64,000 nucleotides of DNA from Spongiibacter tropicus DSM 19543. Its GTDB lineage: Bacteria > Pseudomonadota > Gammaproteobacteria > Pseudomonadales > Spongiibacteraceae. The notes under the pieces were generated by a model. The model was not told where the DNA came from and ran no database searches. It saw nothing but the letters and a program-made list of their open reading frames with translations. How positions within the stretch are numbered: the first letter of the stretch is position 1; every line of letters starts with the position of its first letter. The stretch covers positions 1,244,463-1,308,462 of the forward strand of contig NZ_ATUS01000001.1 of the NCBI RefSeq assembly GCF_000420325.1, in the 5' to 3' direction. Positions 8,014 through 16,289 of this stretch are shown piece by piece. Position numbers and translations under genes: made by a program.

Positions 8014-9432
8014 ATGCAACAGCTTTCCGGCCAGGACGCCATGTTCATTCACACTGAGGCAGCGGGCATTCCGCAGCACATCAGCAGCCTGAGCATTTAC
8101 GACCAGTCCACCGCCCCCGGTGGTCTGGTGCGTTTCAAACAGATTATCGATTTGATCAACGCGCGTGCGCCGCTCTCACCAATCTTCAACCGGCGACTGC
8201 GCAAATTGCCCTGGGGCGTCGACCAGCCTTGGTGGGAGCCTGTGGAGCAAGTCGATGTGGAACGGCATATCCACCATATGGCCCTGCCCAAGCCCGGTGA
8301 CTGGCGGCAGCTTTGTATTCTGGCCGCCCGTCTGCACGCGAGACCGCTGGATATACATCGTCCGCTCTGGGAAATGTATGTCATTGAAGGCCTGGACAAG
8401 GTGCCGGGACTGCCAGAGCGTTGCTTTGCGGTAATGATAAAGGTCCATCATGCCGCAATGGACGGCATGACCGGCGCCCGATTCCTGCCCCTGCTGCACG
8501 ATCTGAGTCCCGAGGTGCGCAGCCTGCCCATACCCGAGGGCAGCGACGAGGAAGTGTTCAAGCGCGGCAAACTGCTGCGCGCCGCGCTCACCAACAATCT
8601 GAGCAAGCCGGGCAAAGCCATTAAGCTGACAGGCAAGCTGCTGCCAGCCTGGCAGCGCATTCGACGCGGCAAAAAAGAGCAGGACTTTCGCAGCCTGGAC
8701 GACAAACAGCGCTCACGTTTTCAGGGTAAATTATCGCCGCACCGGGTGGTCGACTCCGTCAACATGGACTTCGCAGAGGTCCGCGCCATCAAACAGCAGA
8801 TTCCCGGCGCCACCATTAACGACGTCATGCTGGCTATCGTGTCAGGTGCGCTGCGCCACTACCTTCAAGGCAAAGACGAGCTGCCGGAAAAAACCTTGGT
8901 GGCAGGCTGTCCGATTGATGTACGCGGCGGCGAAGCCAGCAGCAGCGGCAACATGGTCGGCTTCATGACCTCCTCGCTGTGCAGCGACATTGCCGACCCG
9001 CTCGAGCGCTTGATTGCTATCCAGCAAGCCTCACTGGAAAGCAAGGCCTACGCCGATGCCCTTGGGCCACGGGTGGCCGTTGACGTGACCGACGTTCTTC
9101 ACGGCGGGGTGCTGCAACTGGCCCTGCGCGCAGCCTCCAGCACCGGCTTGTCGGAAGCTGCGGTGGTCTTCAATACGGTCGTCACCAATGTACCCGGCCC
9201 AACGGAGCAACTGTATTTCTGTGGCGCCCAGCGGGTCGATGGCATGAACTTCGGTCCCCTGCTACCCAATGTGGGGCTATTCCATATTGTGTATAGCAGC
9301 GTGCAGAACAAGCGCGGCACCATCGCCATTTCCTTCACTGCCTGTCGTGATATGCTGCCCGATCCCGATGTTTACGCGGACTGCCTGCGCCAGTCATACC
9401 AGGAATTGCGCGACGCGGTACTGAGCCAATAA
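8014..9432 (+). CDS. wax ester synthase / diacylglycerol acyltransferase (WS/DGAT)
   Basis: A 472-residue bifunctional acyltransferase of the WES family. The catalytic HHxxxDG motif is HHAAMDG at 145-151; the conserved PLDxxRPLWE (111-120), the GATINDVMLAIVSGALR segment and the late NVPGP motif are also present. It condenses acyl-CoA with fatty alcohols or diacylglycerol to make storage wax esters or triacylglycerol in the cytoplasm. An AGAGGA site precedes the ATG at 8014. It sits 24 bp after the ABC exporter and 4 bp before the AAA ATPase gene, so the three are likely one transcript. Storage-lipid formation suits an organism that feeds on hydrophobic carbon, as the catabolic island at 38-64 kb suggests. 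Confidence 0.94.
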   Translation: MQQLSGQDAMFIHTEAAGIPQHISSLSIYDQSTAPGGLVRFKQIIDLINARAPLSPIFNRRLRKLPWGVDQPWWEPVEQVDVERHIHHMALPKPGDWRQLCILAARLHARPLDIHRPLWEMYVIEGLDKVPGLPERCFAVMIKVHHAAMDGMTGARFLPLLHDLSPEVRSLPIPEGSDEEVFKRGKLLRAALTNNLSKPGKAIKLTGKLLPAWQRIRRGKKEQDFRSLDDKQRSRFQGKLSPHRVVDSVNMDFAEVRAIKQQIPGATINDVMLAIVSGALRHYLQGKDELPEKTLVAGCPIDVRGGEASSSGNMVGFMTSSLCSDIADPLERLIAIQQASLESKAYADALGPRVAVDVTDVLHGGVLQLALRAASSTGLSEAAVVFNTVVTNVPGPTEQLYFCGAQRVDGMNFGPLLPNVGLFHIVYSSVQNKRGTIAISFTACRDMLPDPDVYADCLRQSYQELRDAVLSQ

Positions 9433-9436
9433 CGCC

Positions 9437-10903
9437 ATGAATACCAGCCACGACCTGCGCCTGATCATTGAATCCCATATTCCCATCGTGGTGATAGAAA
9501 CTTGGGAAGAGCAGCGTGCGCTCACACTGCTCTGCAAGCTTGGCGTGCAATTGGCGCTGCCGGTGCAGGCCTGGTCGGTCACCGAAGGTCTGCGACGGAT
9601 TGATTTGCCTCATGGTGCAAGCCTGAACCACACCGCCGAACCCGAAGCGGCCCTCAAGCATATTCTCCACAGTGAGCAGGCGGGCTTGTTTGCTCTCTGT
9701 GATATTCACCCCTTCCTCGATGAACCCCGCTGCGTGCGGCTCATCAAGGAAATCGCCATGCGCGCAGAGGACAGCGGCCAGCGACTGGTTCTTATCAGCC
9801 ACGCCCTCAGCATTCCCCCAGAGTTCAAACGTTTCTGCGCTCGCTTCTCACTGTCCATGCCCGAAGACCACAAACTTCTGGCAGCCGTGCACAGAGAGGC
9901 TCAGCAGTTCACCAAGGACAAGGGACGCAAAGTCCGCACTGACCGAGACGCGCTCAACAAACTGGTGGCGAATCTTCGCGGCCTGCCGCTGCAGGATGTA
10001 CGCAAGCTGGCACGAGGTGCGATTTATCAGGATGGCGCCATCACCCACAGTGACATCCCCGCCATCAATAAAGCCAAGTTTGAGCTGCTGGATATGGACG
10101 GCCTGCTCAGCTTCGAATACGACACGGAATCCTTTGCCCGTGTTGGCGGCCTGCGCGCAATGAAAAGCTGGCTGGAACAGCGCCGGGATGCGTTTCTCGG
10201 CAAGCAGAGCGACTGTCCCAAGGGCATGATGCTGGTGGGCGTGCAAGGCGGCGGCAAAAGCCTGGCCGCCAAAGCAGTTGCCGGGCTATGGGGACTGCCG
10301 CTGCTGCGTCTGGATATGGGCGCGCTGTTTAATAAATTCTTCGGGGAGTCTGAACGCAATGTTCGTGAAGCGCTAAAGCTCGCCGATACTATGGCGCCCT
10401 GTGTGCTCTGGATCGATGAAATAGAAAAAGGCATCAGTGGCGACAGCCACGACGGCGGCACCGCCCGGCGCGTGCTGGGCAGCCTGCTGACCTGGATGGC
10501 AGAACAGCAGAGCGGCGTCTTCGTCGTTGCCACCGCCAACGATATCTCGCGCCTGCCACCGGAACTGATTCGCAAAGGCCGTCTCGACGAGATCTTCTTT
10601 GTCGACCTGCCCGATGCCGAGGTACGCAGGGAGATTTTCCGTATTCACCTGGAAAAACGCGACCAGGACAGCCAGGCCTTTGAACTAGATGCACTGAGTG
10701 AGGCAAGCGACGGGTTTACCGGCGCCGAAATCGAACAGGCGGTGGTCTCTGCCGGCTACAGTGCCCGCGCCCGCGACGAGGCACTGCAAACCGCGCATAT
10801 TGTTAGAGAACTCGGCAATACCGTGCCGCTGTCCGTGACCATGAGCGAGCATCTGCAAGCCCTGCGGCAGTGGTGCCAAGAGCGAGCCGTTCCGGCAAAT
10901 TAG
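9437..10903 (+). CDS. Ycf46-like AAA+ ATPase
   Basis: A 488-residue protein matching the Ycf46 family of AAA+ ATPases. The first 240 residues are a family-specific N-terminal domain. The AAA domain carries Walker A GVQGGGKS (268-275), Walker B VLWIDEIE (323-330), sensor-1 ATAND (365-369) and the arginine-finger segment RKGRLDE (379-385). Some cyanobacterial Ycf46 proteins affect CO2 uptake and photosynthesis, but a general role is not established. It starts 4 bp after the wax ester synthase stop without a clear ribosome site, which suggests translational coupling. Any functional link to storage-lipid synthesis is inference from position alone. Confidence 0.87.
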   Translation: MNTSHDLRLIIESHIPIVVIETWEEQRALTLLCKLGVQLALPVQAWSVTEGLRRIDLPHGASLNHTAEPEAALKHILHSEQAGLFALCDIHPFLDEPRCVRLIKEIAMRAEDSGQRLVLISHALSIPPEFKRFCARFSLSMPEDHKLLAAVHREAQQFTKDKGRKVRTDRDALNKLVANLRGLPLQDVRKLARGAIYQDGAITHSDIPAINKAKFELLDMDGLLSFEYDTESFARVGGLRAMKSWLEQRRDAFLGKQSDCPKGMMLVGVQGGGKSLAAKAVAGLWGLPLLRLDMGALFNKFFGESERNVREALKLADTMAPCVLWIDEIEKGISGDSHDGGTARRVLGSLLTWMAEQQSGVFVVATANDISRLPPELIRKGRLDEIFFVDLPDAEVRREIFRIHLEKRDQDSQAFELDALSEASDGFTGAEIEQAVVSAGYSARARDEALQTAHIVRELGNTVPLSVTMSEHLQALRQWCQERAVPAN

Positions 10904-10907
10904 GCGG

Positions 10908-11831
10908 CTATAACCCCGGTTCTTTGGCCGCCACCTCGCGCACCACAGGCATCAGCTCGTAGGCGTCAAACACCGCTTTAATCTGCTCGTCATTGCCGCT
11001 GCGCTTGCTTTTGTTGCGGCGCTTCAGCGACACCTCCTGGCTGCCGGCGATGACCGGGAAGCGCTGCATCCACACGCCGCGCCCCTCCAGCATGGTGCAC
11101 ACCGTGCCTTTTTTCAGACTCATGGCCTTCAACCAGACATCGTCGGCATTGGGCGCCAGGCGCTGAAACGCGTCAACATTGGCAATGTCGTCGTCAAAAC
11201 AACCGGGGAAATACAATACGCCGCCGACGCCGGTAGGAAAAATCATCAGTGAGCTGTCGCGATCATCGTTGCGACGCCACCACTGTTTGTATGGCAGTAG
11301 CTCGCCTTTTTCGTCCAGACGAATACGGTGACCACGGGTGCAGTGAATCTGGTCCGGCGCATTGAGGTGGGCGCGGTAGAGTTGGTCAACCATATCCTGC
11401 GGATAAAGAATATCGTCATCCACCGTCAGCAGCAGCGCCTCTGGGTACTTCTGCAAGGCATAGAAAAACTTGGTGTACGGGCCGAGATCCTTCTCCACAA
11501 ATTCGATGTCCAAGCCGCGCTCACACTGGCGACGCAAAATCGCCGGGATATCTCCCTCGCCAAATTCCTCAGCCGACAGCCACAGCACAATGCGATCGGG
11601 CGCGTGAGACTGCTGCAACAGACTTTCTATCGTCAGGTACACATCGTGGATACGCTTGCTGAAGCTGGTCAGCGACACCACCAGTTCACGCGGGGCATTG
11701 CGCTGCACACCCGACTCCCGGCGGTGCAGGGCATCGGCCTCGAAACGCTGGGTAAGCGCTTCGACCCGACGATCGATGGCCTCGGCCAGCGCTCGTCGCT
11801 GCCGTTTTTCCTGACGAAGTTTTTTAAACAT
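10908..11831 (-). CDS. glycosyltransferase, family-2-like
   Basis: A 307-residue protein with a GT-A style core. It has a start strand LVVSLTSFSKRIHDVYLTIESLLQQ, the nucleotide-sugar/metal motif TVDDDILYP (DxD type) around residue 135-143, and an acceptor-side region with GVGGVLYFPGCFDD. The N-terminal 45 residues are highly basic and helical (KKLRQEKRQRRALAEAIDRR). This type of protein often decorates lipopolysaccharide core or surface glycans, but no polysaccharide genes lie near. The gene is convergent with the AAA ATPase gene, with only a 4-bp gap, and divergent from rlmA. Sugar and acceptor cannot be told. Confidence 0.75.
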   Translation of the reverse strand: MFKKLRQEKRQRRALAEAIDRRVEALTQRFEADALHRRESGVQRNAPRELVVSLTSFSKRIHDVYLTIESLLQQSHAPDRIVLWLSAEEFGEGDIPAILRRQCERGLDIEFVEKDLGPYTKFFYALQKYPEALLLTVDDDILYPQDMVDQLYRAHLNAPDQIHCTRGHRIRLDEKGELLPYKQWWRRNDDRDSSLMIFPTGVGGVLYFPGCFDDDIANVDAFQRLAPNADDVWLKAMSLKKGTVCTMLEGRGVWMQRFPVIAGSQEVSLKRRNKSKRSGNDEQIKAVFDAYELMPVVREVAAKEPGL

Positions 11832-11918
11832 GTGCCGAAATTATCCTTAATGGTACAGGCGTAGCCGATTGATGCCCGGTCGCGTTATGCTGCGCACTGT
11901 AACAGACCGCGAGACACC

Positions 11919-12776
11919 ATGCCTTTACTCCCCTTACGCGACCTCCGCTGCCCACTGGACGGCGATGCCATGCAACGGCAATCCAGCCACTGGCAGTGCC
12001 CAAAGGGTCACAGCTTTGATATTGCCCGTCAGGGCTACGTTAATTTGCTGCCGGTGCAGCACAAAAAATCCCGCGATCCCGGCGACAGCAAAGCGATGGT
12101 GGCCGCCCGCAAAGCCTTTCTCGACAGCGGTTTCTACGCCCCTATCGCCACCGCAATCAGCCAGCTATGCACTGACCATCTCGACACGACTGCTCCGCTT
12201 GCGATACTGGATGCAGGCTGCGGCGAGGGCTATTACCTGCAAGCACTCTGCGCGGCACTGGATACACCGGAGCGGGAGATTATCGCCACTGGGCTGGATA
12301 TTTCCAAGTGGGCGCTGCGCGCCTGCCTGCAACGCAACCGCCAACTGAACGGTATTGTCGCCAGCAATCGTCAAGTGCCGCTACCGGACCACAGTCAGCA
12401 ACTGCTGCTATGCGCCTTTGGTTTCCCGGTCTATCGTGAATTCGCTCGCCTATTGGCGCCAGGCGGGCTGTATCTGCAAGTGGATGCCGGCCCCGATCAT
12501 CTGCTGGAAATGCGCGAGCACCTCTACCCGGAGTTGCGCCGCAGTGAGGCGCCATCTATTCAGGAAGGTATTGATACGATTGGCCCCGTGCTCAATGAGC
12601 AGCGCCTGCAATTTACTATCGACGAACTGACGCGCCAGCCTCTTGAACAGCTGTTAATGATGACGCCACACTACCACCGCGCCAGCCCGGCCGCACAGCA
12701 GCGTCTGCTGGACAGTGCCCCGCTGCCGATGACAGCCGACCTTGTAGTGCGACTATTGCGAGTCGACGGGCCATAA
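11919..12776 (+). CDS. rlmA: 23S rRNA (guanine-745 N1)-methyltransferase RlmA
   Basis: A 285-residue enzyme that methylates guanine 745 of 23S rRNA using S-adenosylmethionine. The N-terminal zinc finger is CPLDGDAM..WQCPKGHSFD (residues 11-31), followed by the RlmA hallmark RQGYVNLLPVQHKKSRDPGDS. The methyltransferase domain has motif I ILDAGCGEGYYLQAL. Length and order match E. coli RlmA (269 residues). The start ATG 11919 is chosen because the finger follows within ten residues. It is a stand-alone gene, divergent from the glycosyltransferase gene. Confidence 0.93.
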   Translation: MPLLPLRDLRCPLDGDAMQRQSSHWQCPKGHSFDIARQGYVNLLPVQHKKSRDPGDSKAMVAARKAFLDSGFYAPIATAISQLCTDHLDTTAPLAILDAGCGEGYYLQALCAALDTPEREIIATGLDISKWALRACLQRNRQLNGIVASNRQVPLPDHSQQLLLCAFGFPVYREFARLLAPGGLYLQVDAGPDHLLEMREHLYPELRRSEAPSIQEGIDTIGPVLNEQRLQFTIDELTRQPLEQLLMMTPHYHRASPAAQQRLLDSAPLPMTADLVVRLLRVDGP

Positions 12777-12908
12777 AAGCTTGCCCGCTGAGGAAACATT
12801 TTCTCCGCAGCCGGTCTATGCAATGTCATGGGCCACGGCTTGAAAACGCCGGTACGCTCCCCCACTACATAGGGAGACGCGCCTAAAAAATGAAACAGGG
12901 AATTCCCG

Positions 12909-13865
12909 ATGAGTGAGATTGAGCAGCTCAACCAGTTACGCGACTGGTTGAACACCCAGATTATTGGTCAACATACCCTTACCGAACGTCTGCTGCTGGC
13001 CCTGCTGGCCGATGGTCACCTGCTGGTAGAAGGCGCTCCCGGACTGGCAAAGACCCGCGCCATCAAAACACTGTCCGACGCCATCGAAGGCAGTTTCCAG
13101 CGAATCCAGTTCACGCCCGACCTGCTTCCCGGCGATGTCACCGGCAGCGACATTTATCGGCCCGAAACCGGCGTTTTCGAATTTCAGCGCGGCCCGGTGT
13201 TTCACAACCTGCTGCTGGCGGATGAGATCAACCGCGCCCCCGCAAAAGTCCAGTCGGCCCTGCTGGAAGCCATGGCCGAACGTCAGGTCAGCGTCGGCAG
13301 CCACAGCTACCCACTGCCCCAACTGTTCCTGGTTATGGCGACCCAAAACCCGCTGGAACAGGAAGGTACATATCCGCTGCCGGAGGCGCAGCTCGACCGC
13401 TTCTTACTGCACGTCAATGTCGACTATCCTGATGCCGACGCCGAGCTGGCAATCCTGCGCAGCGTTCGCGCCGAAGCCACAGGCGCCGCCAACCCGCCCC
13501 CCATCATCAGTCAGGACACGCTGTTTGCGGCTCGTCAGCAAGTCCTCGCCATGCATATGGCCGAGCCTGTGGAGCAGTATCTGGTACAACTGGTCGTCGC
13601 AACGCGTAACCCCAGCCAGTGGGACAGTGAACTGAATGAGTGGCTGGACGTTGGCGCCAGTCCCCGAGCCACCATTGCGCTGGACCGCTGCGCCCGCGCC
13701 CACGCCTGGCTGCAGGGCCGCGACTTTGTCAGCCCTGACGATGTGCAAGCGGTAGTTCACGATGTCCTCCGTCACCGGCTGATCATGAGCTTTGCCGCTG
13801 AGGCCGAAGGCGTCTCCCGCGACCAGCTTATTGATCGCCTGCTGCGCTGCGTGCCGGTAAGCTAA
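12909..13865 (+). CDS. MoxR-family AAA+ ATPase
   Basis: A 318-residue MoxR ATPase: Walker A GAPGLAKTR near residues 39-47, Walker B LLLADEINRAP near 101-111, sensor-1 ATQNPLEQEGTYPLPEAQLDR near 146-166, and a lid domain. MoxR proteins act as chaperone-like partners of VWA-domain proteins, helping metal insertion or complex assembly. AGGGAA precedes the ATG at 12909. It is the first gene of a tight six-gene operon, and its stop overlaps the start of the DUF58 gene. Confidence 0.95.
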   Translation: MSEIEQLNQLRDWLNTQIIGQHTLTERLLLALLADGHLLVEGAPGLAKTRAIKTLSDAIEGSFQRIQFTPDLLPGDVTGSDIYRPETGVFEFQRGPVFHNLLLADEINRAPAKVQSALLEAMAERQVSVGSHSYPLPQLFLVMATQNPLEQEGTYPLPEAQLDRFLLHVNVDYPDADAELAILRSVRAEATGAANPPPIISQDTLFAARQQVLAMHMAEPVEQYLVQLVVATRNPSQWDSELNEWLDVGASPRATIALDRCARAHAWLQGRDFVSPDDVQAVVHDVLRHRLIMSFAAEAEGVSRDQLIDRLLRCVPVS

Positions 13866-14812
13866 TGAGTCGAGCGTCTCGACAACGCAGCAATGATGAC
13901 TGGCGCGCTCGCGGCGCCAGCATCGAGACTCGCCAGTTGATTGGCCTGCGTCTGGCAGCACGGCAGCTGCGCCTCGCCCAACAACATCGCCACTACGCTC
14001 GCCAGAGCGGCAGTCATATCGCACCGTTCAAGGGGCGTGGCCTGAGTTTTCAGCAATTGCGCGCCTATCAGGGCGGCGATGAAATCCGACACATCGACTG
14101 GCGCGTTACTGCGCGAACCACGCAGCCTCACACCCGCCTGTTTGAAGAAGAACGTGAACGGCCCGTGGTGCTGTGTGTCGATCAGCGACAATCAATGGCC
14201 TTTGGCAGCCGACAGTGTTTTAAATCGGTACTGGCCTGTCATACCGCCGCGCTGCTGGCCTGGAATGCACTGGAGCACAACGACCGCGTCGGCGGCTTTG
14301 TCTTCAGTGATCGGCAACATGCCGAGAGCCGCCCGCGACGCAGCCAGCGCGCCGTGCTGCATTTTTTGCAGCAGCTGACGGATTTCAACCAACAGGCGCT
14401 CACGTCTGCAGGCGACGAACCACCGCAAGCGCTTTCAGCAGTATTTGAAGAATTGCGCCGCATTACCCGTCCCGGTTCCGCCGTGTTTATCCTCAGCGAT
14501 TTTCACGATATGGACGAGGCCGCCGAACGCCAACTCGCGCTGCTGGCCCGGCACAATGATGTCCTCGCGGTGGAAATCAGCGACCCCATGGAAGCGAAGC
14601 TGCCACTGCGTGGACATCTGGCCCTGAGCGACGGGCGTCAGCGACTGGCCGTCGATATCGATGGTAAGCTTCAGCAGCGCTACCAGCAGGACTACCAACG
14701 ACGCCAGGAAACACTGCACAGCACTCTTCGCAAACTGGGTATCGTCAGACTCAGCCTGCAAACCAGCGACGATGTGCAGGCCATACTGGGACGGGAGCTG
14801 CGATTGCAATGA
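13865..14812 (+). CDS. DUF58 domain protein of the moxR/bat operon
   Basis: A 315-residue DUF58 protein. The diagnostic segment GRGLSFQQLRAYQGGDEIRHIDWR lies near residues 59-82, followed by RPVVLCVDQRQSMAFG, a VWA-like strand with a DxRxS metal-site variant. Members accompany MoxR and are thought to be its substrate or adaptor. It overlaps moxR by one base and the next gene by 4 bp. No membrane segment is evident, so it is probably cytoplasmic. Confidence 0.92.
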   Translation: MSRASRQRSNDDWRARGASIETRQLIGLRLAARQLRLAQQHRHYARQSGSHIAPFKGRGLSFQQLRAYQGGDEIRHIDWRVTARTTQPHTRLFEEERERPVVLCVDQRQSMAFGSRQCFKSVLACHTAALLAWNALEHNDRVGGFVFSDRQHAESRPRRSQRAVLHFLQQLTDFNQQALTSAGDEPPQALSAVFEELRRITRPGSAVFILSDFHDMDEAAERQLALLARHNDVLAVEISDPMEAKLPLRGHLALSDGRQRLAVDIDGKLQQRYQQDYQRRQETLHSTLRKLGIVRLSLQTSDDVQAILGRELRLQ

Positions 14813-15285
14813 ATCCGCAAGGCAGCGATCCACTCGCGCAACTCGCCGACATCCACCTGCCGCCGCCGGTGCCGAGCTTTCCTTGGGGCTGGGGCGCATT
14901 TGTCCTGCTGACGGTCGCCCTACTGCTTCTGGCGCTGGCGGGGGTTCTGATCTGGCGGCATCGCAGCCAGAATGCCTACCGGCGCGCCGCGCTGGCAGAA
15001 TTGGAACAGATCCGCACTCTGAACGATGACCATGCCTTTGCCACTGCATTGGGGCAATTGCTGCGCCGGGTCGCCCACCACGCCTATGGCAACAGCGGGC
15101 TCTCTTCACGTGGCGATGTCTGGCAGGACAATCTGAATCAACATTGCAAACGGCCGGTATTCAGCGAAGGTCGCATCCGGGCGATGGAAGCCGCGATATA
15201 TCAACCCGCTGGCCGAATCGACGACCGTGAGGCGCTGATCGCCGAGGCTCGCCAGTGGCTGCGCAAGCACCGGAGGGCGACATGA
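14809..15285 (+). CDS. DUF4381 single-pass membrane protein
   Basis: A 158-residue protein with one membrane helix at about residues 24-47 (WGWGAFVLLTVALLLLALAGVLIW), a basic stretch, and a soluble domain ending in EALIAEARQWLRKHR. It matches the DUF4381 family, a constant member of gammaproteobacterial moxR/bat operons. The start overlaps the DUF58 stop (ATGA) and its stop overlaps the next start. It probably helps assemble the VWA proteins in the inner membrane. Confidence 0.9.
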   Translation: MNPQGSDPLAQLADIHLPPPVPSFPWGWGAFVLLTVALLLLALAGVLIWRHRSQNAYRRAALAELEQIRTLNDDHAFATALGQLLRRVAHHAYGNSGLSSRGDVWQDNLNQHCKRPVFSEGRIRAMEAAIYQPAGRIDDREALIAEARQWLRKHRRAT

Positions 15286-16289
15286 TTCATCTCGACTGGC
15301 CCTGGTTATTGCTGCTTCTCCCCCTGCCACTGCTAATCCGGCTGCTGTCCAAGCGACAGACCCGCAGCGCCGGTGCCGCCTTGCGCGTCCCCTTTCTTCA
15401 GCAACTGCTTAAGCTGCAGAGCGAAAAAACGGCAACGCTGATTACCGGCTCTCGCGCCGCGCTCTGGCTGATGACAGTCGCCTGGCTGGCATTGCTGTTG
15501 GCCGCCGCTCGCCCCCAGTGGGTCGGGGAGCCACAGGCCCTGCCCAGCAGCGGTCGCGACCTGATGCTCGCCGTTGATATTTCCGGCTCAATGGCGCAGC
15601 AGGATATGAAAATTCAGGGCAATGCCCTGCCGCGCCTGACGGTGGTCAAAGCCGTGGTCAATGAATTTGTCCAACAGCGCCAAGGCGACAAGCTCGGCCT
15701 GATTCTGTTTGGCAGTCGCGCCTATATTCAGTCGCCACTGTCTTTCGATCTGCAAACCCTCGGTGTGCTGATGGACGAAGCTCAGGTGGGCTTTGCCGGC
15801 AAGCAAACCGCGATTGGCGATGCCATAGGCTTTGCCATCAAGCGCTTACGACAACGCCCGGAAAACAGCCGAGTGGTGATCCTGCTCACCGATGGCGCCG
15901 ACACCGCCAGCACCCTGCCGCCGCTGGAAGCGGCATCGGTCGCCACCCGCGAAGGTATTCGCATTTACACCATCGGCGTCGGGGCCACCGAGATGGAGGT
16001 GCCCGGACTGTTCGGCAGTCGTCTGGGCGCCCGTACCGTCAATCCCTCGGCAGACCTGGACGAAAAAACCCTTCGAGAAATCGCTCACCGCACGGGTGGC
16101 GAATACTACCGAGCACGGGATACAGAAGAATTACAGGCCGCCTACGCCGCCATTGCCGCACTGGAACCGGTGGAGCAGGAAGCAGAAAGCATTCGCCCGC
16201 GGCGCTCGCTGCTGCACTGGCCACTACTGGCTGCCGCCCTTTTTGCGACGCTGAGCCTGTTGCTGAGAAAACCGGGAGGGAGCACCTGA
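15282..16289 (+). CDS. VWA-domain membrane protein (BatA-like)
   Basis: A 335-residue protein with an N-terminal membrane segment (residues 5-19), a second at about 60-80, a von Willebrand A domain (about 93-290) and a C-terminal membrane helix. The metal-ion-dependent adhesion site is DISGS in LMLAVDISGSMAQQD, with the later LLTDGADT. I start it at ATG 15282, which overlaps the previous TGA and has GGAGGGCG upstream; a longer frame from 15255 has no such site. The VWA domain should sit in the periplasm. Bat proteins are linked to stress tolerance and envelope integrity; the partner here is presumably the next gene product. Confidence 0.93.
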   Translation: MIHLDWPWLLLLLPLPLLIRLLSKRQTRSAGAALRVPFLQQLLKLQSEKTATLITGSRAALWLMTVAWLALLLAAARPQWVGEPQALPSSGRDLMLAVDISGSMAQQDMKIQGNALPRLTVVKAVVNEFVQQRQGDKLGLILFGSRAYIQSPLSFDLQTLGVLMDEAQVGFAGKQTAIGDAIGFAIKRLRQRPENSRVVILLTDGADTASTLPPLEAASVATREGIRIYTIGVGATEMEVPGLFGSRLGARTVNPSADLDEKTLREIAHRTGGEYYRARDTEELQAAYAAIAALEPVEQEAESIRPRRSLLHWPLLAAALFATLSLLLRKPGGST

